Positions 1-5,996 of a stretch of DNA of 11,846 nucleotides are shown piece by piece; the stretch's first letter is position 1, and each line of letters begins with the position of its first letter. The position numbers and the translations under genes were made by a program. Under the pieces are notes generated by a model that saw only the letters and a list, made by a program, of their open reading frames with translations, was not told where the DNA came from and ran no database searches. Source of the stretch: Lentisphaerota bacterium (GTDB lineage: Bacteria; Verrucomicrobiota; Kiritimatiellia; RFP12; UBA3636); contig JAAZAI010000104.1 of NCBI GenBank assembly GCA_012514445.1, positions 1-11,846 on the forward strand. Direction: 5' to 3'.

Positions 1-349
1 AGGGCGGCCAGTCCCTTGGCCGCCGCGGGAGCAAAGGATTGTGCCCCCCAGCCGTGGCGGGCGCGCGCGGCGCGCCGCTGCGGAGTACCAACCCGGCTAC
101 GACGGGTTGCCCGGCGGCGCGCAGGGCCTGCGCGCCCTCGGATCGATTACGATCAGGCTGATGATCACGACCAAGACTTTGTTGGAGTCGACGAAGCTCG
201 CGACAAAGATTGGAGGAACTTCCAACTCCCGAAAAACAACCCTGTCACTTTCCTGACACACACCCGCACATCCCGGGCGAACAATCGGCGCTGGACTCCG
301 CACCGCCCTCCAGACTACAATGCTCGCCATCTTAACACGTACTCCAGTT
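1..349. other. Non-coding, structured region at the left edge
   Basis: I find no gene I can support here. Open frames exist on both strands, but their translations are arginine/proline/alanine-rich and resemble no protein I know. Three perfect inverted repeats are visible: GGCGGCC/GGCCGCC (3-9 with 18-24), CAACCCG/CGGGTTG (89-95 with 103-109) and GGCGCGCAGG/CCTGCGCGCC (116-125 with 127-136). None is followed by a T-run, so a terminator for a gene to the left is possible but unproven. Positions 142-180 form a degenerate run of GAY triplets that would read Asp-Tyr-Asp-x-x-Asp-Asp-His-Asp. I could not match the region to tRNA, tmRNA, SRP RNA or RNase P RNA. Confidence 0.45.
292..321 (+). promoter_or_regulatory. 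Possible weak sigma70-type promoter ahead of the GH172 gene
   Basis: TGGACT (292-297) and TACAAT (316-321) are separated by 18 bp. The -10 matches the consensus at 5 of 6 positions and the -35 at 4 of 6. A transcript from here would carry a leader of about 145 nt through the CGACAAAG and CTAGTAC repeats before the start codon at 474. The match is modest and unsupported by other evidence. Confidence 0.3.
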
Positions 350-426
350 CGACAAAGCTCTCGCGACAAAGCTCTCACGACAAAGTTCCTAGTACCTAGT
401 GCCTAGTACCTAGCCCCTAGTACCCC
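350..426. repeat. Tandem short repeats: CGACAAAG units then CTAGTAC heptamers
   Basis: Two 14-bp units beginning CGACAAAGCTCTC lie head to tail at 350-363 and 364-377, with a partial third at 378-387. Five 7-bp units follow without a gap: CTAGTAC (389-395), CTAGTGC, CTAGTAC, CTAGCCC and CTAGTAC (417-423). A run of C-rich sequence without G extends to about 460, including a duplicated CCCACACC. Related CGACAAAG copies occur at 201-208 and, with one mismatch, at 189-196. This is simple-sequence intergenic DNA of the slippage-prone kind. No function is evident. Confidence 0.8.
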
Positions 427-473
427 TTCAACTCCCACACCCCCACACCCCCGCCCTCCACGGAAAACACGCC

Positions 474-1607
474 ATGAGCACATTCAACGGACTCGGACTC
501 CACCTCGGAAACCTCTCCCGCCTCTCGGATGCGCAGACGCGATCCTGCTCCCCCGAAAATCCGACCGGGGCCAAGGGCCAGGGCGGCCGCCACGTCGACC
601 CCAGCCACGGTCCCTCCCGCGACCTCGGCACCGGCTGGAAAGTGCGCCCCTGCGTCGCCATCAATCCCGGCGAGACGCTCGTCCTCGCCGATGTCGACGG
701 CCCCGGCGCGATCCAGCAGATCTGGATGACGCCCACCGGCAACTACCGCTTCACCATCCTGCGCTTCTACTGGGACGGCGAGGAGACGCCCTCCGTCGAA
801 GTGCCGGTCGGCGACTTCTTCGCCAGCGCCTACACAAACTTCAACACCTTCGCCCCGCTCGTCTCCCTGCCGGTCTGCGTCAACCCCGGCAACGCGTTCA
901 ACTGCTACTGGGAGATGCCCTTCCGAAAGCACTGCAAGATCACGATGGAGAACATCGGCCTCGAGGCGATGCGGATCTTCTACCAGGTGAACTACACGCT
1001 GACCGACGTGCCCGCCGACGCCGCCTACTTCCACGCCCAGTTCCGCCGCGCGAATCCGCTGCCCTACCGGGACGTCCACACCCTCCTCGACGGCGTGCGG
1101 GGGCGCGGACACTACGTGGGGACCTACATGGCCTGGCAGGTCAACAACAACGGCTGGTGGGGCGAGGGGGAGATCAAGTTCTACCTCGACGGCGACCTGC
1201 CCGGAGGCGTCGTCGGCCGCAACGTGAAGGAGCACGGCGGCGAACACTACCCCACGATCTGCGGCACGGGAACCGAGGACTACTTCTGCGGCTCCTACAA
1301 CTTCGAGAACAAGGGCACGAAGCAGTACCAGGAATTCTGCACGCCCTACGCCGGCGTGCCCCACGTGGTGCGCCCCGACGGAGTCTACCAGGCCAACACG
1401 CGCTTCAGCCTCTACCGCTGGCACCTCCTCGACCCCATCCGCTTCCAGCAGGACTTCGCGGCCACCATCCAGGCGCTCGGGTGGCGCGCGGGCGGCCGCT
1501 ATCTGCCGGCGCGGGACGACATCGCCTCCACCGCCTTCTGGTACCAGACCGAGCCGCACGCGCCGTTCCCGGCGCTGCCGGACCGCGACGGGCTGGAAGT
1601 GATCTAG
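474..1607 (+). CDS. GH172 (DUF2961) family glycoside hydrolase
   Basis: This 377-residue protein belongs to the DUF2961 family, now glycoside hydrolase family 172, whose characterised members act on alpha-D-fructofuranosides (difructose dianhydride) and D-arabinofuranosides. Family landmarks visible are DVDGPGAIQQIWMTP (about 73-87), a lectin-like jelly-roll region with FYWDGEETPSVEVPVGDFF (98-116), GEGEIKFYLDGD (230-241) and GTGTEDYF (264-271). By family comparison Glu231 is the likely nucleophile and Glu268 the likely acid/base. The spacing between them (37 residues) is longer than the roughly 21 I recall for characterised members, owing to a charged insertion around 242-260. There is no signal peptide, so it is probably cytoplasmic and acts on imported oligosaccharide. 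The start at 474 is followed directly by family-like sequence, although the upstream GGAAAA is a poor ribosome site. The exact substrate cannot be read from sequence. It stands alone and converges on the phosphofructokinase gene. Confidence 0.88.
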   Translation: MSTFNGLGLHLGNLSRLSDAQTRSCSPENPTGAKGQGGRHVDPSHGPSRDLGTGWKVRPCVAINPGETLVLADVDGPGAIQQIWMTPTGNYRFTILRFYWDGEETPSVEVPVGDFFASAYTNFNTFAPLVSLPVCVNPGNAFNCYWEMPFRKHCKITMENIGLEAMRIFYQVNYTLTDVPADAAYFHAQFRRANPLPYRDVHTLLDGVRGRGHYVGTYMAWQVNNNGWWGEGEIKFYLDGDLPGGVVGRNVKEHGGEHYPTICGTGTEDYFCGSYNFENKGTKQYQEFCTPYAGVPHVVRPDGVYQANTRFSLYRWHLLDPIRFQQDFAATIQALGWRAGGRYLPARDDIASTAFWYQTEPHAPFPALPDRDGLEVI

Positions 1608-1650
1608 GGTGCGATTTCACATCGTTCCATCGCACCCGGCGATCTAGATC
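1601..1650. terminator. Shared hairpin between convergent genes (likely bidirectional terminator)
   Basis: A perfect 9-bp inverted repeat, GGGTGCGAT (1607-1615) with ATCGCACCC (1629-1637), has a 13-nt loop. The outer arms GATCTA (1601-1606) and TAGATC (1645-1650) can extend it across a 7-nt bulge. It spans the stop codon of the GH172 gene (1605-1607) and the stop of the phosphofructokinase gene (1644-1646). No U-tract follows on either strand, so strength as an intrinsic terminator is uncertain. Confidence 0.5.
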
Positions 1651-2852
1651 AGACGGCCCATCCGCGGCAAGTCGCCGACGAGCGGCGCGGCGTAGTCGAG
1701 GAACGCCCGCGTCACGTCGTTGCCCGCCTTGTTGATGAACGAGGAAGGCACGTGGCGGGTGTTCTTCGCGACGGACCGCAGCGGGACGCACGTGAATTCG
1801 ACGGCGTACTTCCGGCCGGGGCGGCGGACGATCGCGATCGAGGCGGAGCGGACCTTGCCGGACGTCGCGTTCTGCACCGCCGCCATGCCCGCGCCAAGCG
1901 CCTCGAGCGAATCGGCCTCCGACGCCACCGTCGGGAACGAGCGCTGGAGATACCCGAACGTGTCGGCTCGCACCCGCTTGATCCCGAGGCGCGCCTTGAT
2001 CTCGCGCGCGAGCAGGTCGCCGAGCGCGCCCGTGCCGCTGAGCTGCACGTTGCCGTGCGAATCCTTCTCGCCTCCGCTGAGGATCGGCGCTCCCGCCGCG
2101 TCGCAGATGCCCTCCGACACCGCCACGACGCAGCGGCCCAGCTTGTCCATCACGCCCTTCACGTCCGCCGCGAAGCGCGCCATGTCGAACGGCCGCTCCG
2201 GCAGGTAGATCAGGTGCGGACCGTCGTCGGGATGCCGGCGCCCGAGCGCGGAGGCCGCGGTGAGGAAGCCGGCGTGGCGGCCCATGACGATGTTGATCTT
2301 CACGCCGCCGAGCGCCAGGTTGTCGAGATTGTCGCCCATGAAGGCGAGGGCCACGAAGCGCGCCGCGCTGCCGAAGCCGGGCGTGTGGTCGTTCTGGCGA
2401 AGGTCGTTGTCGATCGTCTTGGGGATGTGGAAGCAGCGCAGGTCCGCGCCGCTGCGTTTCGCCACCGTGTCCACGATGTGGACCGTCTCGGCGGTGTCGT
2501 TGCCGCCGATGTAGAAGAAGTAGCCGATGTCGCGCTTGCGCAGCACCTCGAAGATCTTCAGGCAGTCCTCCTCCGTGGGCTTGCGGCGCACGCTGCCGAG
2601 CGCCGACGAGGGCGTGGCGGCGACGGCCTCGAGGTGCTTCGCGGGGATCTTGCGCAGATCGACGAACTGCTCGGAGAGGATGCCGTCGATGCCGTGGACG
2701 GCGCCGTAGATCCTGCCGATCGATTCGCTCCCGCGCGCCGCCATCACGGCGCCGACGAGACTCTGGTTGATGACCATCGAGGGACCGCCGCTCTGGGCGA
2801 TGACCATGTTCCGCTTCGCTGATTTCGCTTTCATTCGCTTCTCCGCTTTCAT
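1644..2852 (-). CDS. pfp: PPi-dependent 6-phosphofructokinase
   Basis: This enzyme interconverts fructose 6-phosphate and fructose 1,6-bisphosphate using pyrophosphate as phosphoryl donor, a reversible step of glycolysis and gluconeogenesis in the cytoplasm. Visible motifs are SGGPSMVINQSL (21-32) in the phosphate-binding loop, YIGGNDTAET (114-123), PKTIDNDL (144-151) and MGRHAGF (190-196). Asp119 and Lys145 sit where ATP-dependent enzymes have glycines (E. coli Gly104 and Gly124), the established signature of PPi dependence. Asp148 is the expected general base. The 402-residue length fits the family. Starts at 2852 and 2834 are both possible because an 18-bp duplication gives each its own GGAGAAG site. 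A third ATG at 2807, nearest the conserved core, lacks a good site. It is the last gene of a three-gene operon, 19 nt after DAHP synthase. Confidence 0.92.
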   Translation of the reverse strand: MKAEKRMKAKSAKRNMVIAQSGGPSMVINQSLVGAVMAARGSESIGRIYGAVHGIDGILSEQFVDLRKIPAKHLEAVAATPSSALGSVRRKPTEEDCLKIFEVLRKRDIGYFFYIGGNDTAETVHIVDTVAKRSGADLRCFHIPKTIDNDLRQNDHTPGFGSAARFVALAFMGDNLDNLALGGVKINIVMGRHAGFLTAASALGRRHPDDGPHLIYLPERPFDMARFAADVKGVMDKLGRCVVAVSEGICDAAGAPILSGGEKDSHGNVQLSGTGALGDLLAREIKARLGIKRVRADTFGYLQRSFPTVASEADSLEALGAGMAAVQNATSGKVRSASIAIVRRPGRKYAVEFTCVPLRSVAKNTRHVPSSFINKAGNDVTRAFLDYAAPLVGDLPRMGRLI

Positions 2853-2863
2853 TCGCTTCTCCG
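2828..2863 (-). repeat. 18-bp tandem duplication of the phosphofructokinase ribosome site and start codon
   Basis: On the minus strand CGGAGAAGCGAATGAAAG occurs twice in direct succession (2863-2846 and 2845-2828). Each copy carries a GGAGAAG Shine-Dalgarno sequence and an in-frame ATG (2852 and 2834), so translation may initiate at either. The duplicated unit encodes the repeated N-terminal MKAEKR/MKAKSA residues. It is a multiple of three, so the frame is kept. Confidence 0.85.
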
Positions 2864-2871
2864 TTTCCTGG

Positions 2872-3936
2872 CTATTGCAAATCGATCTTCACCCTGCGGA
2901 AGCGGTCGGCCGCCTCGCGCAGGATGCGCTCCGTCGTCTCCCAGTCGATGCAGGGATCCGTCACCGAAACGCCGTAGTCCATCTTGTCGGGGTCGTGGCT
3001 CGTCGGCTGGCAGCCCCATTCGAGGTAGCTCTCGAGCATGAAGCCGACGATCGCGTTGTCGCCGCGTTCGATCTGGGCCATCAGATCCTGCACCACCGCC
3101 TCCTGCCGCCGGGGGTCGTATTCCGAGTTGCCGTGGCTGCAATCCACGACGATCCGTCCGCCGATGCCGGCCTTGCGCAGCTTTGCTTCGGCGTCGCCGA
3201 CGCTCAGGCGTCCGTAGTTCGGGCCGTCTCCGCCGCGCAGCACGAGGTGCGCGTACGCGTTGCCCTTCGTGCGCATCACGGCGGTCATGCCGTCCTCGGA
3301 GACGCCCAGGAACGCGTGCGACCGGGAGGCCGTGCGGATCGAGTGGATCGCCGTGTCGACGCCATCGCGGTACGGCGCGTTCTTGAACCCGACCGGCATC
3401 GAGAGGCCGCTGGCCATCTCGCGGTGCGCGTTCGACTCCGACGCCCGCTGGCCGATCGCCATCCACGCGATCAGGTCGCCGAGGTACTGCGGCATGATCG
3501 GGTCGAGCGCCTCGGTCCCCGCCGGCAGACCCATCCGCACGAGGTGCATGAGGAACTTGCGCGCGACGCGCAGCCCTTCCTCGATGCGAAATCCGCCGTC
3601 GAGGAACGGATCGGTGATAAGCCCGCTCCAACCGCTCTTGCCGCGCGGCTTCTCGAAATAGACGCGCATGATGATGAAGAGGCTGTCGTTGAGCTCGCGC
3701 GCGAGCGACGCCAGACGCGAGGCGAACTCCGTCGCGCCCCGGATGTCGTGGATCGAGCAGGGCCCGACCACCGCCAGCAGCCGCACGTCGCGCCCGTCGA
3801 GGATCGCCTCGATCGTCTCGCGGAAACGGCAGATGGACGCCTCCTGCCCGGGATTCAGGGGCAGTTCGCGCTGAAGCTCGCGGGGCGTGAGGATCTCCTC
3901 GACGGCTTCGATGTTCTTGTCGGTCAGCGAGCTCAT
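2872..3936 (-). CDS. aroG: 3-deoxy-7-phosphoheptulonate (DAHP) synthase, type I AroFGH class
   Basis: This 354-residue enzyme condenses phosphoenolpyruvate with erythrose 4-phosphate, the first step of the shikimate pathway. It aligns along its length with E. coli AroG, including VVGPCSIHD (57-64, metal ligand Cys60), RVYFEKPRGKSGW (91-103), PVGFKN (181-186, Lys185), LRGG (233-236), DCSHGNS (265-271, His268), Glu302 and SVTDPCIDW (324-332, Asp327). The N-terminal helix resembling the AroG regulatory extension is kept, so aromatic amino-acid feedback is likely, but I cannot tell which amino acid. The start ATG at 3936 overlaps the previous stop codon as ATGA and lacks its own clear ribosome site, so translation is probably coupled to the URO-D-like gene upstream. 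The frame stays open far upstream, but that part is a shadow of the neighbour. Confidence 0.93.
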   Translation of the reverse strand: MSSLTDKNIEAVEEILTPRELQRELPLNPGQEASICRFRETIEAILDGRDVRLLAVVGPCSIHDIRGATEFASRLASLARELNDSLFIIMRVYFEKPRGKSGWSGLITDPFLDGGFRIEEGLRVARKFLMHLVRMGLPAGTEALDPIMPQYLGDLIAWMAIGQRASESNAHREMASGLSMPVGFKNAPYRDGVDTAIHSIRTASRSHAFLGVSEDGMTAVMRTKGNAYAHLVLRGGDGPNYGRLSVGDAEAKLRKAGIGGRIVVDCSHGNSEYDPRRQEAVVQDLMAQIERGDNAIVGFMLESYLEWGCQPTSHDPDKMDYGVSVTDPCIDWETTERILREAADRFRRVKIDLQ

Positions 3937-4985
3937 GACAGCGCGGCCAATCGCATGGCCTCGAGGTTCTCCCACGGGACTTCGGGCTCGACCATGTGGG
4001 TCGGCCCGATGACGATGCCGCCTGAGGCGCCGCAGATGTCGAGATTGCGCCGCACGGCCGCGCGCACCTCGTCCGGCGTCCCGAACGGCAGCAGACGCTG
4101 CGTGCCGATCGTCCCCCAGTACGACAGCCGCCCCCCGGTGCGCGCATGCACGTCCGCGAAATCCATGCACTCCGGCTGCACCGGGTTGAGGATGTCCACG
4201 CCGACCTCGATCAGATCCTCGAGGAACGGCAGCACGAAGCCGCACGAGTGGTAGAAGACCAGCAGATCGGGCTTGACCTCGCGACCGGCCCGGATCACCG
4301 CCGCGAGGCGCGGCTTGAGCCACTTCCGCCAGAGGTCGGGGTTCATCATCGGCGTCGATTGCATGCCGATGTCGTCGCCCAGTTCGATGATGTCCGAGCC
4401 GGCGGCGGCGAAGCGGCGGATGCGCTCGCACGAGAGCGCCGTGACGCGATCGAGCAGCGCGGTCGCGCGCGGATCGTCGTCGAGCATGTCCATCATCAGC
4501 CCCTCCATCGAGCGGATGTACCAGGCGGTCTCCCAGACCGTGCAGGCCATCGCGCCCTTGATCGCAAGGCCACGCGCATGGACGCCGCGCACCTTGGCCT
4601 CCAGCGCCTCCTGGGCCCCGTCCGGCATCGTCGGGAGCGGATAGCCGGCGACATCGGCCAGCGAGGGATCGCCCCCCAGCGGGTGGTGCATCCGCGTCAT
4701 GTGGTGGCAGCCGGGCTGATGCGAATGGCCGACGCCCCAAGCGTCGAATTCGGTGTCGGGCGGCGGCGTCTCGACCTTGTAGAGCTGACGCGGATCGCCG
4801 AACGTGGCGCGCAGCCCAAGCCCCACGCCCCGGAACGGCACGCCGAAGTAGCCTTCCACGTCGTCGTGCCCGAATCGATTCCGGAAGGCCTCCCGCTGGG
4901 AGGGGCAGAACGCGTTGCAGTCGACCGGAACAGTCTCGAAGCCCTGGCGGCGCAGGGCGCGCAGCAGATTCTCTCTTGGCGTCAT
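3933..4985 (-). CDS. Uroporphyrinogen decarboxylase-fold (URO-D/MtaA-like) protein
   Basis: This 350-residue TIM-barrel protein belongs to the URO-D superfamily branch that includes corrinoid and cobamide-dependent methyltransferases, rather than HemE. It begins MTPRENLLRAL, carries FYHSCGFVLPFLEDLIEVGVD starting near residue 244 and ends with the family-typical PTHMVEPEVPWENLEA (328-343). His246 and Cys248 form the His-x-Cys pair that binds zinc in MtaA-type enzymes, and Cys318 is a plausible third ligand. I chose the ATG at 4985 because GGAGAG stands 5 nt upstream (4991-4996). In-frame ATGs at 5003 and the frame's beginning at 5060 have poorer context. It heads the operon and overlaps DAHP synthase by 4 bp. 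No corrinoid protein is next to it, so whether it transfers methyl groups, and from what, is unknown. Confidence 0.8.
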   Translation of the reverse strand: MTPRENLLRALRRQGFETVPVDCNAFCPSQREAFRNRFGHDDVEGYFGVPFRGVGLGLRATFGDPRQLYKVETPPPDTEFDAWGVGHSHQPGCHHMTRMHHPLGGDPSLADVAGYPLPTMPDGAQEALEAKVRGVHARGLAIKGAMACTVWETAWYIRSMEGLMMDMLDDDPRATALLDRVTALSCERIRRFAAAGSDIIELGDDIGMQSTPMMNPDLWRKWLKPRLAAVIRAGREVKPDLLVFYHSCGFVLPFLEDLIEVGVDILNPVQPECMDFADVHARTGGRLSYWGTIGTQRLLPFGTPDEVRAAVRRNLDICGASGGIVIGPTHMVEPEVPWENLEAMRLAALS

Positions 4986-5050
4986 TTCGGCTCTCCGACT
5001 CATGGCCCATCCGCAGCCGCGACGGAGTGTCGTGGCCGGACAAGCCCAAA

Positions 5051-5079
5051 ACCCTAGCACATCGCCGCCCCCGGCGCAA
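5051..5079 (-). promoter_or_regulatory. Likely promoter of the URO-D/aroG/pfp operon
   Basis: Reading the minus strand, TTGCGC (5079-5074) and TAGGGT (5056-5051) are separated by exactly 17 bp, and TG one base before the -10 makes it an extended -10 element (TGTGCTAGGGT). Transcription would begin near 5044, giving a leader of about 60 nt. The -35 is only a partial match. Confidence 0.4.
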
Positions 5080-5100
5080 GGCGGAAGCGCGAAATCGGCG

Positions 5101-5130
5101 TTGAAGAGACGCTCGGGTCTGTGCTAACAT
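5101..5130 (+). promoter_or_regulatory. Likely promoter of the CAAX-protease-like/esterase pair
   Basis: TTGAAG (5101-5106) and TAACAT (5125-5130) are 18 bp apart, with an extended TG (TGTGCTAACAT). The predicted start near 5137 lies only a few bases before the ATG at 5141, and no Shine-Dalgarno sequence is visible there, which points to a leaderless or nearly leaderless mRNA. Confidence 0.4.
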
Positions 5131-5140
5131 TCTCTGCCGC

Positions 5141-5950
5141 ATGGACGAACAGAACACAGCAGAGCAGGCCGTCGGCGCCCCCGCGCCGAAGAACAGCCCC
5201 AAGGCCAGGATGATGACCCGCGCGGCCGTCCGCCACGCGGCGCCTTTCTTCCTGTGGATCGGCATCCTCATGATCGCCCAGATGATGCATCTGAGCGAAA
5301 CCAGCGCCACCGAGGACATCGGCTCCCTGAACCTCATCTCCGACGCGTCGCTCTACGCGCTGCGCGCCGTGCTCTGCACCGTCGTCTTCCTCCTGCTGCG
5401 CCCCTGGAAGTTCTACGGGCCCCTCGTCCGGCGCAACGTCCTGCCCGCCCTCGGCCTCGGCGCCGCCGTGTTCGTCCTCTGGATCTTCTTCGAGACGCCG
5501 TTCTTCAAGGGCCTGCTGCCGGGCGTCGCGACCGCCTACGAGACATGGTGCGTCATGCCGTTCGGCAAGCTGCGCGAACCGCTCGGCTACACGCCCTACG
5601 CCCCCGCCGTCTGCGGCTGGGCGCTCTCCCTGGTGCGCCTCGCCGGCTCCGCGCTCGTCATCGCCGTGATCGAGGAGTTCTTCTGGCGCGGCTATCTCCT
5701 GCGCACCGTGCGCACGCCCGACTTCCTCGACATCGACATCGGCGAGTTCCACCTCCCCTCCTTCCTGATCGTCGCCGCCGTCTTCGGCCTCGAACACGCC
5801 GAATGGGCCGTCGGCATCCTGACCGGCCTCGCCTACGGCTGGTTCTACATCCGCACGCGCGACGTCTGGGCGGTCGCCATCGCCCACGTGGCCACCAACC
5901 TGCTCCTCGGCGTCTACGTCCTCGCCACCGGGAGCTGGCAGTTCTGGTAG
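5141..5950 (+). CDS. CAAX prenyl protease-related (CPBP family) membrane protein
   Basis: This 269-residue multi-pass membrane protein has the three CPBP/Abi protease motifs: EEFFWR (178-183), FGLEH (215-219) and HVATN (249-253). These supply the glutamates and histidines expected of an intramembrane metal-dependent or glutamate protease active site. Hydrophobic segments lie at about 33-50, 71-87, 99-117, 156-178, 205-217, 222-237 and 241-263. The overall layout resembles the CAAX prenyl protease-related proteins found with exosortase/PEP-CTERM systems, but no exosortase or PEP-CTERM substrate is visible here. The cytoplasmic N-terminus (1-32) is hydrophilic. The ATG at 5141 fits the promoter, which leaves almost no leader. 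The esterase gene follows after 46 nt and is probably co-transcribed. Substrate unknown. Confidence 0.82.
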   Translation: MDEQNTAEQAVGAPAPKNSPKARMMTRAAVRHAAPFFLWIGILMIAQMMHLSETSATEDIGSLNLISDASLYALRAVLCTVVFLLLRPWKFYGPLVRRNVLPALGLGAAVFVLWIFFETPFFKGLLPGVATAYETWCVMPFGKLREPLGYTPYAPAVCGWALSLVRLAGSALVIAVIEEFFWRGYLLRTVRTPDFLDIDIGEFHLPSFLIVAAVFGLEHAEWAVGILTGLAYGWFYIRTRDVWAVAIAHVATNLLLGVYVLATGSWQFW

Positions 5951-5996
5951 ACGCCCTCCCCCGCCCCTCCATCCGAATCCAGCGAAAGATCAAGCC

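Noticed and set aside
81..136. tRNA or other structured RNA gene in the hairpin-rich left edge
   Set aside because: No T-loop GTTCGA, acceptor pairing or signature of tmRNA, SRP RNA or RNase P RNA could be found.
16..399. Open reading frames at the left edge on both strands
   Set aside because: Their translations are arginine-, proline- and alanine-rich or come from simple repeats, with no recognisable domain or ribosome site.
350..426. CRISPR array
   Set aside because: Repeat units are 7 and 14 bp in direct succession without unique spacers.
2767..4254. Long plus-strand frame (495 codons) opposite the DAHP synthase and URO-D genes
   Set aside because: It is an antisense shadow caused by GC-rich codon third positions. 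The minus-strand frames encode clear enzyme families.
2872..5337. Possible 821-residue fusion extending DAHP synthase upstream
   Set aside because: The added N-terminal part is an out-of-frame reading of the URO-D gene. The normal-length DAHP synthase starts at 3936 with an ATGA overlap.
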